From assembly GCA_964448285.1 (NCBI GenBank), contig CAYUWG010000039.1, positions 1-34,296 on the forward strand: a stretch of 34,296 nt of DNA, read 5' to 3'. This DNA is from CAYUWG01 sp964448285 (GTDB lineage: Bacteria > Bacteroidota > Ignavibacteria > SZUA-365). Each line of letters starts with the position of its first letter. The stretch's first letter is position 1. The notes under the pieces are model-generated. The model had not been told where the DNA came from. It did not search any database and saw only the letters and a list, made by a program, of their open reading frames with translations. Positions 8,023-16,787 of this stretch are shown one piece after another. The position numbers and the translations under genes were made by a program.

Positions 8023-11000
8023 GATGCCGGAAAAGATGTCCTCATGGAAACGCTCAGTCTTTTTCGTATTCGCGCTTGTCGGTTTCCTCGCTACGTTCGT
8101 ACAGCAGCTCGACGCGCAAGAACTCTCCACCAACCGGTTTTTCCTCAAACTGAAAGCGGGATATGAACCGCAACGAGCAGCGCTTGGAAGCGGCATCACT
8201 CTCCCTGCATCACTCGAGGCGATTCGCTCGACGAGTAACATCTCCGCAGTATCGCAGCTTCTATCGCAGCACGCTTCCTTTCGCAAAGGCTCATTCGATT
8301 TGGAGCGTATCCTTCTTCTTGAGACATCATCACCGGAAAAGATGGATGAAATCCTCTCCGCGTTTTCAAGCGATCCGTCTGTCGAATACGCTCAGCGCGA
8401 GATCGTTTACAAACTTGACTTCCTGCCGAACGATTCTGCCTATGCATCGCAATGGGGGATGCATCGCATTGGAATGGAGAAAGCGTGGGATAAGACGCGC
8501 GGCTCCGCGGACGTTGCCGTCGGTGTAATCGACACGGGCATCGATTACGAGCATCCCGATCTTCGTTCACAGGTGTGGATCAACAGGGCGGAAGACATCA
8601 ACGGGAACGGTCTATTCGATCCCTGGCCGTCGAGCGAAATGCGTAATGGAGTTTCCGGTGATCTCGACGGGATCGATAACGACGGAAACGGTTTTGCCGA
8701 CGACGTCATCGGTTATGATTTCGTCGATCAACCGGGATTTGCGAATGTCGCCGGCGGCGACTACCGCGAACCCGATCCCGACGTGCTCGACGAGATGGGA
8801 CACGGCACGAGCGTCAGCGGGATCATCGCTGCTGAAACGAACAACGGCATCGGCATCGCAGGCATCGCACCGGACTGTAAAATCATGACGCTCAGAGCGT
8901 TTGACGCACGCGGTTATGGAACGGAAAGCGACGTTGCCCGCGCGCTTGCTTATGCCGTCAACAACAGTGCGGCGATCGTAAACATGAGTTTCGGCGACGT
9001 ACAGTACTCGCGAGTGCTTCGTGACGTCATACGCTACGCCTATGGACGCGGTGTCACGATGGTCGCTTCCGCGGGGAACGCACAGACCGACCGTCTGCAC
9101 TATCCGAGTGCATACGATGAGACAATCTCCATCGCGGCGACATTATCAAATGATGCCACGGCCGGCTTTTCGAACTTCGGCGCGACGATCGATATCGCCG
9201 CACCCGGTCAGGGCATCACGACGACGGGACGCAACGGGACGTATGGTTCGTTCGACGGTACTTCGGCTTCCGCGCCGTTCGTTACCGGAGTTGCCGCACT
9301 TATCAAGTCTCTGCATCCGGAATTTTCACCGGAGGAAGTTCGCGGCGTGCTCATAGCTTCTGCAGAAGACCTCGGCACGCAAGGATGGGATTCACGGTAT
9401 GGCTCAGGCCTGCTCAATGCTGCGCGTGCGGTCGAGTTGGAACATCCCTCTGTCGTGAAGATTCTTTCACCGAAGACGAACACCGGCACGAAGAACGATG
9501 AGATCGTCATCGTCGGAACCGCTGCCTCTCCTTTGATGACGGGTTACTCTCTCTCCTATGGATACGGCGTAAATCCGAACCAGTGGACTGAGATCACTTC
9601 GTTTGAAATGCGACAGGCCATCGCGGAGACGCTCGCGGTCTGGAACGTCTCGACACTCGCCGACACGACTTACACGATTCGGCTTTCGGCGAAAAGCGAT
9701 AAAGGAATCACGTTGGAAGATCGTGTCGTCGTTCACGTTGATCGCTCGGCGCCGGTCTTTCGCGGCTTCGGATTCGTCCCGGCAATCGATGGCCGGCACA
9801 ATGGAGTAGCGGCAGGATTCATCACCGATGAGCCGACGCTCGGGAAAGTGTTCTATCGCGTGAAAGGCAGTGGGAACGACTGGAGTTGGATCTCAGCGGA
9901 AGGAACGTCGGAGAACAATCTCTTCATCAACGACGTGCATACGACGTTCCTCGGTGAGAAGCACCTGTTTCCGGGACAGACATATGAGATGTATTTCAGC
10001 GCGATCAATGAAGTCGGTCTGGAAAAAACTTTTCGCAATCAAGGCGTGAACTTCGAGCTTGAAGTCGGTCAACCGATATCGGAGTTTGGTTTTCGAAAGA
10101 AGGGATATGCATTGCCGAACGGTCGATTGTTCAATCGTCCAACAGACTTCAACGCGAACGGAAGGCCGGAACTCGCTCTCAACGATTATTCCGACAACAG
10201 CCGTTTGAAAATCCTCGAGTATGACGGCACTTCTTTCGTGAACATCGGAGGCGATGCCTTAGGCGATAAATTTCCTCGCGGTGTCGGTGATCTGAATCGC
10301 AACGGCAAGCAGGAACTTCTCGCATCGTTCGTGCGACGCGGTTACCTCTATGAAGCTGCTGCACCGAACCAGGCTCCTTCCGCACTCATCGCTGCCGATA
10401 GTTCCAGCACGTTCTGGCCGATCACCATCGCGGACGTGAATACGGATGGACGCGACGAGTTGCTCGCAGTCATCAGCGATACATCGGTCGGCATTTATCA
10501 GCTTTCAGATGCGAACCAGTTGAATCGCATCGCAACGATCGTCAATCCCACGCCGGTCAATCCGCTGACGCGAAGGAATGAGTTCAGCGCGCCGCGTGTC
10601 GCCATCGGAGATTTCAAACGAAACGGGCGCACGCATCTTCTCTTCGGAGACTCGGATGGAGATTTCTGGATCGTCGAGCATCAAGGAGGAAATACTTTCC
10701 AGACAATCTGGATTGCCGAGAACGACTACATCGATGCAAGCGAGTTTGTCGCAGCGGGAGATTTCAACGGTGATGGGAAAGATGAGTTCGCGATCGGTGT
10801 GCGCACCGGACACGACGATGTCATCCCGTTCTGGTTTTTCGGCATCTATAATCTCGACAGACAGAACCGCTCCGTGCAGCATTGGACGCAGCAATTTTAC
10901 GGCGTCGAAGAGAGCAGCCAGTCCGGCGCATTTACGCGAATCAGCAACAGTCTTACCGCCGGCAACGTGGATGACGATCCAGCGGATGAACTCGTCATCA

Positions 11001-12346
11001 CCGTGTTTCCGGAGCTGTACGTCATCGACTATGATGCCGCAAGCCAGACGTATGCTCCAATGTGGACGTTACCGTTAGTGAACACGAATGCGGTAACGAT
11101 CGCAGACTTCGATGGGAACGGGATCAACGAGATTGCCCTTGCAACGCCGGACAGCATCGTTTTCTATGAACGAGATTTACCTTACGCCGGTCCGCCTCCG
11201 GTTCGTTCTCTTCGAGTCGAATACATCACTCCGGCGAGTGTTCGAATCTCCTGGACGATCGATCGACCTGTCCCGTTGTTCCGTTTGTACAAAGGCTCCA
11301 ACGCTCAGGATCTCCAGCTTTTCGGAACGTTGCCTGCGAGCGGTGTGACGGACTTCGATATCGAAATCGGAAGAACCTACCTGTACGCTGTCGCTTCCTA
11401 CGACTCGACGCTTTCGCAAACGGAAAGCCCGCGTATGCTTTCACGCATCCTCCGGCCACACGAACAGCCTGTCATCGATACGATTCTCTATCAGCAACAG
11501 GGACAGCTTCTCGTGAAGGTTTCGCAGGACCTCGCAACGACGCTTCCATCGGTGACGGCATTCCTCCTGGATGAAACACGCGTTCCGGAAAGCGTTGCAC
11601 TCATCGACACACGTTCTCTCCTCCTGTCATTCAAAGAACTCAGCGATGGGCCACACGGTCTTCGGCTCATCGATCTTCGCGATGCGGAAGGAATTCCGTT
11701 CGATCCGAATGCCCTTGCATCCGTTGACGTTCAGAACATCGTTGAAAACGATTGTTACGTTGAACGCGTCGAGTACATTCCGCCGCGAAGTTTCTCCATC
11801 TATTTCAATACGCCAGTCGAAAAAGCGACCGCAGAGCAGGCGATGCGTTACGTTTTCACGCCGCTTGGAACTGCGGTCACCGCAAAGCGCGATGAACAAA
11901 ACACGAAGCGCGTCACTGTCGATTTGGCTGCGGGTACTCCCATTGGCGCCATCGGCAAGGAGTACGTGTTGAAAGTGACGGACGTCCTCTGCATGAACGG
12001 CGCACGAATCGTATCCGGAGCAGGAAGTACCGCAGGAGTGATAATCAACAAGCAGACGCTCGATGATGTGTTCGTCTTCCCGAATCCCTGGAGCGAGCGT
12101 GAAGGACAGGACTTCGTCACGTTTGGCAATCTCACGCAACGCGCGACGATTCGGATTTACACCGTATCCGGTTTGTTCATCAACGAGGTGAAGGAGACCG
12201 ACGGCAACGGAGGCGTCGAGTGGAATCTGCGTGATGACTCTGGAAAGCTCGTGCCCGGCGGCGTGTATTTCTTCTATGCAACCGGCTTCGACAGCAACGG
12301 CAATGAAGTGCTTCCCAAAACAGGTAAGTTTACCATAGCACGATGA
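8006..12346 (+). CDS. Secreted subtilisin-like (S8) protease with VCBS/FG-GAP repeats and T9SS sorting domain
   Basis: This is a 1446-residue exported protease. A signal peptide lies at ~14-38; the ATG at 8036 (M11) would give a tighter one, so the start is uncertain within 8006-8036. A propeptide spans ~40-140. The S8 domain (~145-455) has an intact triad: D176 (VIDTGID), H266 (MGHGTS), S420 (GTSASAP), with oxyanion N358. A DGxDNDGNG-type acidic loop (~218-232) may bind calcium. About seven FG-GAP/VCBS-like repeats (~710-1080), with motifs such as GDFNGDGKDE and ADVNTDGRDE, suggest a propeller. An Fn3-like domain follows, then a C-terminal T9SS type A sorting domain (~1355-1446; FPNPW, IYTVSG, PGGVYFF). 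It would be exported to the cell surface or outside by the type IX system, which is not encoded here. ATGA overlap with pgsA. Confidence 0.93.
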   Translation: MSMKGRMPEKMSSWKRSVFFVFALVGFLATFVQQLDAQELSTNRFFLKLKAGYEPQRAALGSGITLPASLEAIRSTSNISAVSQLLSQHASFRKGSFDLERILLLETSSPEKMDEILSAFSSDPSVEYAQREIVYKLDFLPNDSAYASQWGMHRIGMEKAWDKTRGSADVAVGVIDTGIDYEHPDLRSQVWINRAEDINGNGLFDPWPSSEMRNGVSGDLDGIDNDGNGFADDVIGYDFVDQPGFANVAGGDYREPDPDVLDEMGHGTSVSGIIAAETNNGIGIAGIAPDCKIMTLRAFDARGYGTESDVARALAYAVNNSAAIVNMSFGDVQYSRVLRDVIRYAYGRGVTMVASAGNAQTDRLHYPSAYDETISIAATLSNDATAGFSNFGATIDIAAPGQGITTTGRNGTYGSFDGTSASAPFVTGVAALIKSLHPEFSPEEVRGVLIASAEDLGTQGWDSRYGSGLLNAARAVELEHPSVVKILSPKTNTGTKNDEIVIVGTAASPLMTGYSLSYGYGVNPNQWTEITSFEMRQAIAETLAVWNVSTLADTTYTIRLSAKSDKGITLEDRVVVHVDRSAPVFRGFGFVPAIDGRHNGVAAGFITDEPTLGKVFYRVKGSGNDWSWISAEGTSENNLFINDVHTTFLGEKHLFPGQTYEMYFSAINEVGLEKTFRNQGVNFELEVGQPISEFGFRKKGYALPNGRLFNRPTDFNANGRPELALNDYSDNSRLKILEYDGTSFVNIGGDALGDKFPRGVGDLNRNGKQELLASFVRRGYLYEAAAPNQAPSALIAADSSSTFWPITIADVNTDGRDELLAVISDTSVGIYQLSDANQLNRIATIVNPTPVNPLTRRNEFSAPRVAIGDFKRNGRTHLLFGDSDGDFWIVEHQGGNTFQTIWIAENDYIDASEFVAAGDFNGDGKDEFAIGVRTGHDDVIPFWFFGIYNLDRQNRSVQHWTQQFYGVEESSQSGAFTRISNSLTAGNVDDDPADELVITVFPELYVIDYDAASQTYAPMWTLPLVNTNAVTIADFDGNGINEIALATPDSIVFYERDLPYAGPPPVRSLRVEYITPASVRISWTIDRPVPLFRLYKGSNAQDLQLFGTLPASGVTDFDIEIGRTYLYAVASYDSTLSQTESPRMLSRILRPHEQPVIDTILYQQQGQLLVKVSQDLATTLPSVTAFLLDETRVPESVALIDTRSLLLSFKELSDGPHGLRLIDLRDAEGIPFDPNALASVDVQNIVENDCYVERVEYIPPRSFSIYFNTPVEKATAEQAMRYVFTPLGTAVTAKRDEQNTKRVTVDLAAGTPIGAIGKEYVLKVTDVLCMNGARIVSGAGSTAGVIINKQTLDDVFVFPNPWSEREGQDFVTFGNLTQRATIRIYTVSGLFINEVKETDGNGGVEWNLRDDSGKLVPGGVYFFYATGFDSNGNEVLPKTGKFTIAR

Positions 12347-12924
12347 AGCAACGGCAACAGCAACAGACCGCAACGAAACGTGAACGCGTGTTCACCATCT
12401 CGAATGGTTTGAGTTTCTTTCGCCTGCTTCTCACGATCCCCGCCGTCATACTTCTCCAGCAATCCTACGAATACCGTATGTGGATCTTCGGCGTCGCAGT
12501 CATCGCGTATGTATCCGATCTCTTAGACGGATTCATCGCGAGGAAATTCGACGGCGAGTCTTCATTCGGACGCATTCTCGACCCGCTTGCCGATAAGGTC
12601 CTCGTTGCCGGCGCCGTGATCGTCATGGTCGATCAGTATCTCCTTCCGCTGTGGTACGTGCTTGTCGTTCTGTGCCGCGATGCCGTTATCCTGATAGCGG
12701 GTATCCTTCTGCGCAAGAGAACCGCGATCGTCGTGCAGAGTACGATGATGGGGAAAGTTGCCGTGGCATTCGTTGCTCTCGTATTGCTGATGGCTTTGTT
12801 TCAGGATGTCGTTCCCAACACGATTTTCAATTTCATGTTGATCGTGAGTCTTGTACTGCTCGTCATGTCGCTCTATGTCTATGGCGAACGGTTTTTACAG
12901 ATGATGAAAAGAAAGAACGGATAA
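12343..12924 (+). CDS. pgsA: CDP-diacylglycerol–glycerol-3-phosphate 3-phosphatidyltransferase (CDP-alcohol phosphatidyltransferase)
   Basis: This is a 193-residue inner membrane enzyme, probably making phosphatidylglycerophosphate from CDP-diacylglycerol and glycerol 3-phosphate. The CDP-alcohol phosphotransferase motif is complete: D59, D62-G63, A66-R67, G76, D80, D84 (DLLDGFIAR...GRILDPLAD). Transmembrane helices surround it (~20-40, 46-62, 86-105, 135-180). PgsA is the best fit by length and by an N-terminus with ERVFTISNGLSFFRLL; other CDP-alcohol transferases share the motif, so the acceptor is inferred. The start overlaps the stop of the subtilase gene as ATGA, which is odd coupling of a housekeeping gene to a secreted protease. 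Confidence 0.88.
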   Translation: MKQRQQQQTATKRERVFTISNGLSFFRLLLTIPAVILLQQSYEYRMWIFGVAVIAYVSDLLDGFIARKFDGESSFGRILDPLADKVLVAGAVIVMVDQYLLPLWYVLVVLCRDAVILIAGILLRKRTAIVVQSTMMGKVAVAFVALVLLMALFQDVVPNTIFNFMLIVSLVLLVMSLYVYGERFLQMMKRKNG

Positions 12925-12932
12925 GTCGCTTC

Positions 12933-13910
12933 ATGGGTTTTCTCGACAAGTTCAAATTCAACAGGCTCAAAGAAGGTCTCTCGCGCACGAGAGATGACGT
13001 GATGCGCAAAGTGCAGCGCGTGATCAAGGCAAAGCGCAAAATCGACGACGCACTTCTCGACGAAATCGAAGAGATTCTGATCCTTGGTGACGTCGGTGTG
13101 GAAACGACGACGCGGATCATCGATAACCTTCGTGTGCGCGTCAAGCGAGAGCGCTACGAGGATTCATCGGAACTTGGCAGGTTGTTGCGCGAGGAAGTCG
13201 CATCGCTGTTCGTTTCAAACGACATCCAAACCGACGGGATCGCGCTCTCCATTCCCGAAGGCATCAAACCTTACGTCATCATGATCGTCGGTGTGAACGG
13301 CGTTGGCAAAACCACTACGATCGGAAAGCTTGCGTACAACTACCGGACGAGCGGTAAGCACGTCGTCATCGGCGCGGCGGATACGTTTCGTGCTGCGGCG
13401 AATGAGCAGCTTGAGATTTGGGCGAAACGCGCCGGAGTCGATATCATCCAGCAGCAACACGGCTCGGACCCCGCCGCGGTCGCCTACGATACGTTGCATG
13501 CGGCCATCGCGCGCAGTGCAGACGTGGTAATCATCGATACTGCCGGCAGGCTGCATACGAAAACCAACCTCATGGAAGAGCTGAAAAAGATCAAGCGCGT
13601 GATGACGAAGCTGATTCCCGATGCGCCGCACGATGTGTTGCTCGCTCTCGATGCGACGACGGGGCAGAACGCGCTTCAGCAGGGAATGCAATTCAGCGCG
13701 GCTGTCGGCGTTACGGGTCTGATCGTCACAAAGCTTGACGGGACTGCGAAAGGCGGCGTCGTAATCAGCGTTTCCAGTGAGTTGGGTGTTCCGGTCAAAT
13801 ACATCGGAGTCGGAGAAAAGATCGACGACTTGCAGGTGTTCGATCATGATGCGTTCGTCGATGCGCTGTTCGAATCGTTCCAGACGGAAACGGAGGAGAT
13901 GGAGCGGTAA
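12933..13910 (+). CDS. ftsY: Signal recognition particle receptor FtsY
   Basis: This is a 325-residue SRP GTPase that docks the SRP-ribosome complex at the inner membrane. The N-domain helices are at ~1-95. The G-domain has G1 GVNGVGKTT (120-128), DTFRAAANEQL (150-160), G3 DTAGR (202-206), DATTGQNA (240-247), G4 TKLD (266-269) and the C-terminal IGVGEKIDDLQVFD (291-304). DTFRAAA and the closing segment separate FtsY from Ffh; there is no M-domain. The acidic A-domain of E. coli FtsY is absent, as in many bacteria. The frame continues upstream into pgsA (to 12651), but that stretch reads as an out-of-frame shadow of pgsA and the family N-terminus begins at ATG 12933, 8 bases after the pgsA stop. 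Confidence 0.96.
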   Translation: MGFLDKFKFNRLKEGLSRTRDDVMRKVQRVIKAKRKIDDALLDEIEEILILGDVGVETTTRIIDNLRVRVKRERYEDSSELGRLLREEVASLFVSNDIQTDGIALSIPEGIKPYVIMIVGVNGVGKTTTIGKLAYNYRTSGKHVVIGAADTFRAAANEQLEIWAKRAGVDIIQQQHGSDPAAVAYDTLHAAIARSADVVIIDTAGRLHTKTNLMEELKKIKRVMTKLIPDAPHDVLLALDATTGQNALQQGMQFSAAVGVTGLIVTKLDGTAKGGVVISVSSELGVPVKYIGVGEKIDDLQVFDHDAFVDALFESFQTETEEMER

Positions 13911-13911
13911 C

Positions 13912-14109
13912 GTGTTCATCAGGAAAGCCACATATCGACGGTTCGAATACATGCCCCGGTATTACAATCCGACGACGGACCCGGAAGAACGACGGAAGCG
14001 CCGCGTCCGATTTCACTCCAATGTCCGACGCGGCCGCAACCGATCGATGTTGTGGTTGATCGCGATGCTTGCGCTTGCACTGACCCTTTATCTTTTCATT
14101 GCGGGATGA
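13912..14109 (+). CDS. Small basic single-pass membrane protein, unknown function
   Basis: This is a 65-residue protein if started at GTG 13912, which has GGAG 7 bases upstream at the end of ftsY. An in-frame ATG at 13951 would give 52 residues but has no visible ribosome binding site. The N-terminal half is very basic (ERRKRRVRFHSN...RRGRNRS) and the C-terminal ~18 residues are a hydrophobic helix (LWLIAMLALALTLYLFI), so it is probably a tail-anchored protein with a positively charged cytoplasmic part. The stop overlaps the mutL ATG (ATGA). The position between ftsY and mutL and the tight coupling on both sides argue that it is real. I do not recognise a family. Confidence 0.6.
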   Translation: MFIRKATYRRFEYMPRYYNPTTDPEERRKRRVRFHSNVRRGRNRSMLWLIAMLALALTLYLFIAG

Positions 14110-15965
14110 GCATGTCGGACGGCGCACAATCCATCATTCAAAAACTCCCCGAGCATCTCGCAAATCAGATTGCGGCGGGTGAAGTCGTCCAGCGTCCGGA
14201 ATCGGTCGTGAAGGAACTCGTCGAGAATGCCATCGATGCGGGCGCGGATCACGTCACGGTCATCGTTGCGCAGGCAGGCAAGACACTTATCCAGGTTATG
14301 GATAATGGGCGCGGCATGTCCGACGAAGATGCGCTGGCCGCATTCGAGCGCCATGCAACGAGCAAGATTCAGAAATACGAGGACCTCGAAAATGTATTGA
14401 CCTTCGGCTTTCGCGGTGAAGCGCTTCCTTCCATCGCTTCGGTTGCCAAGGTCGAACTCAAAACGAAAACGCGTGACGAAGAACTCGCAACGGTCGTGCG
14501 CTTCGAAGGAGGACGCTTAGTCGATCATTCGCGCGATCAGAGTGAACAGGGAACGACGGTCATCGTGCGGAATCTCTTCTACAACACACCGGCGCGCAGA
14601 CAATTTCTCAAAGCAGATACGACGGAATATCGACACATCGCCGATACGATCGTGCGTTTCATTCTCTCTTATCCGAACGTGCGCATTACGTTCATTTCCG
14701 GTGATGAAACGATTTACGACGCTCTGCCTGCGGATCTGCGAGGGCGTATCGCCTACGTTTTCGGCGAGCCGGTAGCCGATTCATTGATCGAAGTCGATGA
14801 ATCGACCGACGTCATCAGCATCAGCGGCTTTGTTGGCAGGCCGAACTTCGCCAAAAAGACACGCGGCGATCAGTTCCTTTTCGTCAACGGACGGTACATC
14901 CTCAGTCGTCTGCTCAATCATGCCGTCGTGAGTTGCTACGAACACATGCTCGATCAGGGCGAATACCCGTTCTACGTTCTCTTCCTCAATATCAATCCAC
15001 GCGAAGTGGATGTGAACGTTCATCCATCGAAGCTCGAGGTGAAGTTCAGCAACGAGCGCAACGTTTATACGATACTGAATGCTGTCGTCAGGCGGCACCT
15101 GTTCCAGCACGATCTCACTCCCTCCATACAGTTTCGCAGTCCCGCCGATGCCGAAGATGCATTCTCAAGAATGAAACTCGTCCCACCGGAAGAGTCAACC
15201 GATCCTTCACGCGCGAAGTACGAATCCTTCGAGTCGCTGCGGCGCGGATTCAACGTTGACCGTCCATTGCCCGGCCAGCGCCTCGATCCACAACAAGTCG
15301 ATGACCTGTTTCGCTCGATGGGTTTGGACTCGACTGCTTCATCCGGAAGCCCGGACGAGACGGTGCTGCTGCCGAGCGAGAAGCCCATCTCCGATACGCA
15401 GTTTCTCTGGCAACTTCACAACAAATACATCTTCACGCCGATCAAATCGGGTTTGATGATCATCGACCAGCACATCGCACATGAGCGAATACTCTATGAA
15501 AAGGCGCTCGAAGCTCTCGATCATGCAGCACCGTTTTCACAGCAGCTTTTGTTTCCGCACCTCGCGCAGTTGTCCGCGTCGGATTATGCGTTGGTGAAAG
15601 AAGTCGCCGATGAACTTCGTAAAGTGGGATTCGTGCTTTCGTTGCAAAACAACAATCGCGTGATGATCGAGGCAGTGCCGCAGGACGTCCGCATCGGCAT
15701 GGAAGAGACCATCCTCGAAGAACTTGTCGAGCAATACAAGGAGTACTCGCAAGCCGGAACGACGGACGTTCGACATAACATCGCCGCATCGTATGCCTGC
15801 CGCGCTTCAATCAAATCGGGGGACAAGCTTAGTCCTCCCGAAATGCAAACGCTCATCGATCGTCTCTTCGCAACGTCGAACCCCTACGTGTGTCCTCATG
15901 GCAGACCGGTCGTGATTCGACTCTCGCTCGCTGAACTCGATCACCGTTTTGGAAGGACCAGTTGA
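14106..15965 (+). CDS. mutL: DNA mismatch repair protein MutL (endonuclease type)
   Basis: This is a 619-residue mismatch repair protein that links MutS recognition to strand removal. The GHKL ATPase motifs are at the N-terminus: ENAIDAGA (40-47), DNGRG (66-70), GFRGEAL (101-107). The dimerisation domain carries the latent nuclease motif at 454-465, DQHIAHERILYE, matching DQHA(x)2E(x)4E except Ile for Ala, together with ACRASIKSGD and CPHGRP (596-601) and the final FGRTS. It therefore belongs to the self-nicking MutL group found in bacteria without MutH. The frame is open to 14052, but family similarity starts at ATG 14106, which overlaps the preceding stop. It is followed after 6 bases by a PaaG-like gene. 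Confidence 0.97.
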   Translation: MSMSDGAQSIIQKLPEHLANQIAAGEVVQRPESVVKELVENAIDAGADHVTVIVAQAGKTLIQVMDNGRGMSDEDALAAFERHATSKIQKYEDLENVLTFGFRGEALPSIASVAKVELKTKTRDEELATVVRFEGGRLVDHSRDQSEQGTTVIVRNLFYNTPARRQFLKADTTEYRHIADTIVRFILSYPNVRITFISGDETIYDALPADLRGRIAYVFGEPVADSLIEVDESTDVISISGFVGRPNFAKKTRGDQFLFVNGRYILSRLLNHAVVSCYEHMLDQGEYPFYVLFLNINPREVDVNVHPSKLEVKFSNERNVYTILNAVVRRHLFQHDLTPSIQFRSPADAEDAFSRMKLVPPEESTDPSRAKYESFESLRRGFNVDRPLPGQRLDPQQVDDLFRSMGLDSTASSGSPDETVLLPSEKPISDTQFLWQLHNKYIFTPIKSGLMIIDQHIAHERILYEKALEALDHAAPFSQQLLFPHLAQLSASDYALVKEVADELRKVGFVLSLQNNNRVMIEAVPQDVRIGMEETILEELVEQYKEYSQAGTTDVRHNIAASYACRASIKSGDKLSPPEMQTLIDRLFATSNPYVCPHGRPVVIRLSLAELDHRFGRTS

Positions 15966-15971
15966 TCCGAT

Positions 15972-16754
15972 ATGAATTTCGAAACCGTCCTCTATGAAAA
16001 ATCGAATGGCGTTGCCGTCCTGACGTTGAATCGCCCGGATGTTCTCAATGCCTTCAACGAACAACTCTCTTCCGATCTTATCAGCGCTTTCGAAGCTGCG
16101 GCATCCGATGCCGATGTGCGTGCGATCGTACTTACCGGCGCGGGGCGCGCGTTCTGCTCCGGACAGGATTTGAAAGACATCTCCGACGATCCAGATCGCT
16201 CTCTCGCGGACAGTATTCGCCGTCGGTACAATCCGTTGATTCGGTTGATGCGATCGATCCCCAAGCCGATTATCGCCGCGATAAACGGTGCAGCCGCCGG
16301 CGCAGGTTTGAGCCTCGCGCTTGCGTGCGATATGCGTTTTGCATCGGAGAAGGCGAAGTTGATTCAGGTATTCATTCGCATCGGACTCGTGCCGGATAGC
16401 GGGTCAACATGGTTCATGCCTCGGTTGGTCGGTTATGCGCGCGCGTTCGAGCTTTGTGCAACGGGAAGAGACGTACTCGCGCAGGAAGCGTTGGAGTTTG
16501 GGCTTGTCAACAAAGTCACATCGCCTGAAACGCTGATGGAATACACGCTCATCTTCGCGCAACGAATGGCAACTGCGCCGACGGCATCCATTGGACGGAT
16601 AAAGGAAATGCTCAATCGCGCTATGTCCTCCGACCTGGAATCGGCGTTGTTATTCGAAGAAGAGATGCAAGAGCAGGCGGGGCAAAGTTATGACTATCAG
16701 GAAGGGAAGCAAGCCTTTTTAGAAAAGCGCCAGCCGAGGTTTGAAGGAAGGTGA
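15972..16754 (+). CDS. Enoyl-CoA hydratase/isomerase family protein, PaaG-like
   Basis: This is a 260-residue crotonase-fold enzyme. Oxyanion-hole segments are FCSGQDL (61-67) and NGAAAGAG (105-112). The GLVPDSGSTW segment (138-147) with D142 is characteristic of PaaG (1,2-epoxyphenylacetyl-CoA isomerase), where this Asp is catalytic; ordinary enoyl-CoA hydratases carry two Glu here. PaaG also isomerises 3- to 2-enoyl-CoA. No other phenylacetate genes (paaABCDE, paaK, paaZ) are in the window, so a role in enoyl-CoA isomerisation together with the downstream mutase and dehydrogenase is equally possible. It is 33 bases from icmF, same strand. Confidence 0.85.
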   Translation: MNFETVLYEKSNGVAVLTLNRPDVLNAFNEQLSSDLISAFEAAASDADVRAIVLTGAGRAFCSGQDLKDISDDPDRSLADSIRRRYNPLIRLMRSIPKPIIAAINGAAAGAGLSLALACDMRFASEKAKLIQVFIRIGLVPDSGSTWFMPRLVGYARAFELCATGRDVLAQEALEFGLVNKVTSPETLMEYTLIFAQRMATAPTASIGRIKEMLNRAMSSDLESALLFEEEMQEQAGQSYDYQEGKQAFLEKRQPRFEGR

Positions 16755-16787
16755 CTTTCCCTCCTTCCGTTAAGACGAGAACCACTT

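Noticed and set aside
12651..12932. In-frame N-terminal extension of ftsY back to 12651
   Set aside because: It lies inside pgsA, reads as low-quality Arg/Ser-rich sequence and precedes the family N-terminus; the ATG at 12933 is the start.
15972..16754. Phenylacetate degradation operon
   Set aside because: Only PaaG-like and PaaH-like proteins are present; no paaABCDE oxygenase, PaaK ligase or PaaZ gene is in the window.
16743..16767. Imperfect hairpin over the PaaG-like stop codon (GAAGGAAGG / CCCTCCTTC, 8 of 9 pairs)
   Set aside because: No T-run follows and icmF continues 20 bases later on the same strand, so it is not called a terminator. It may be chance from purine-rich codons.
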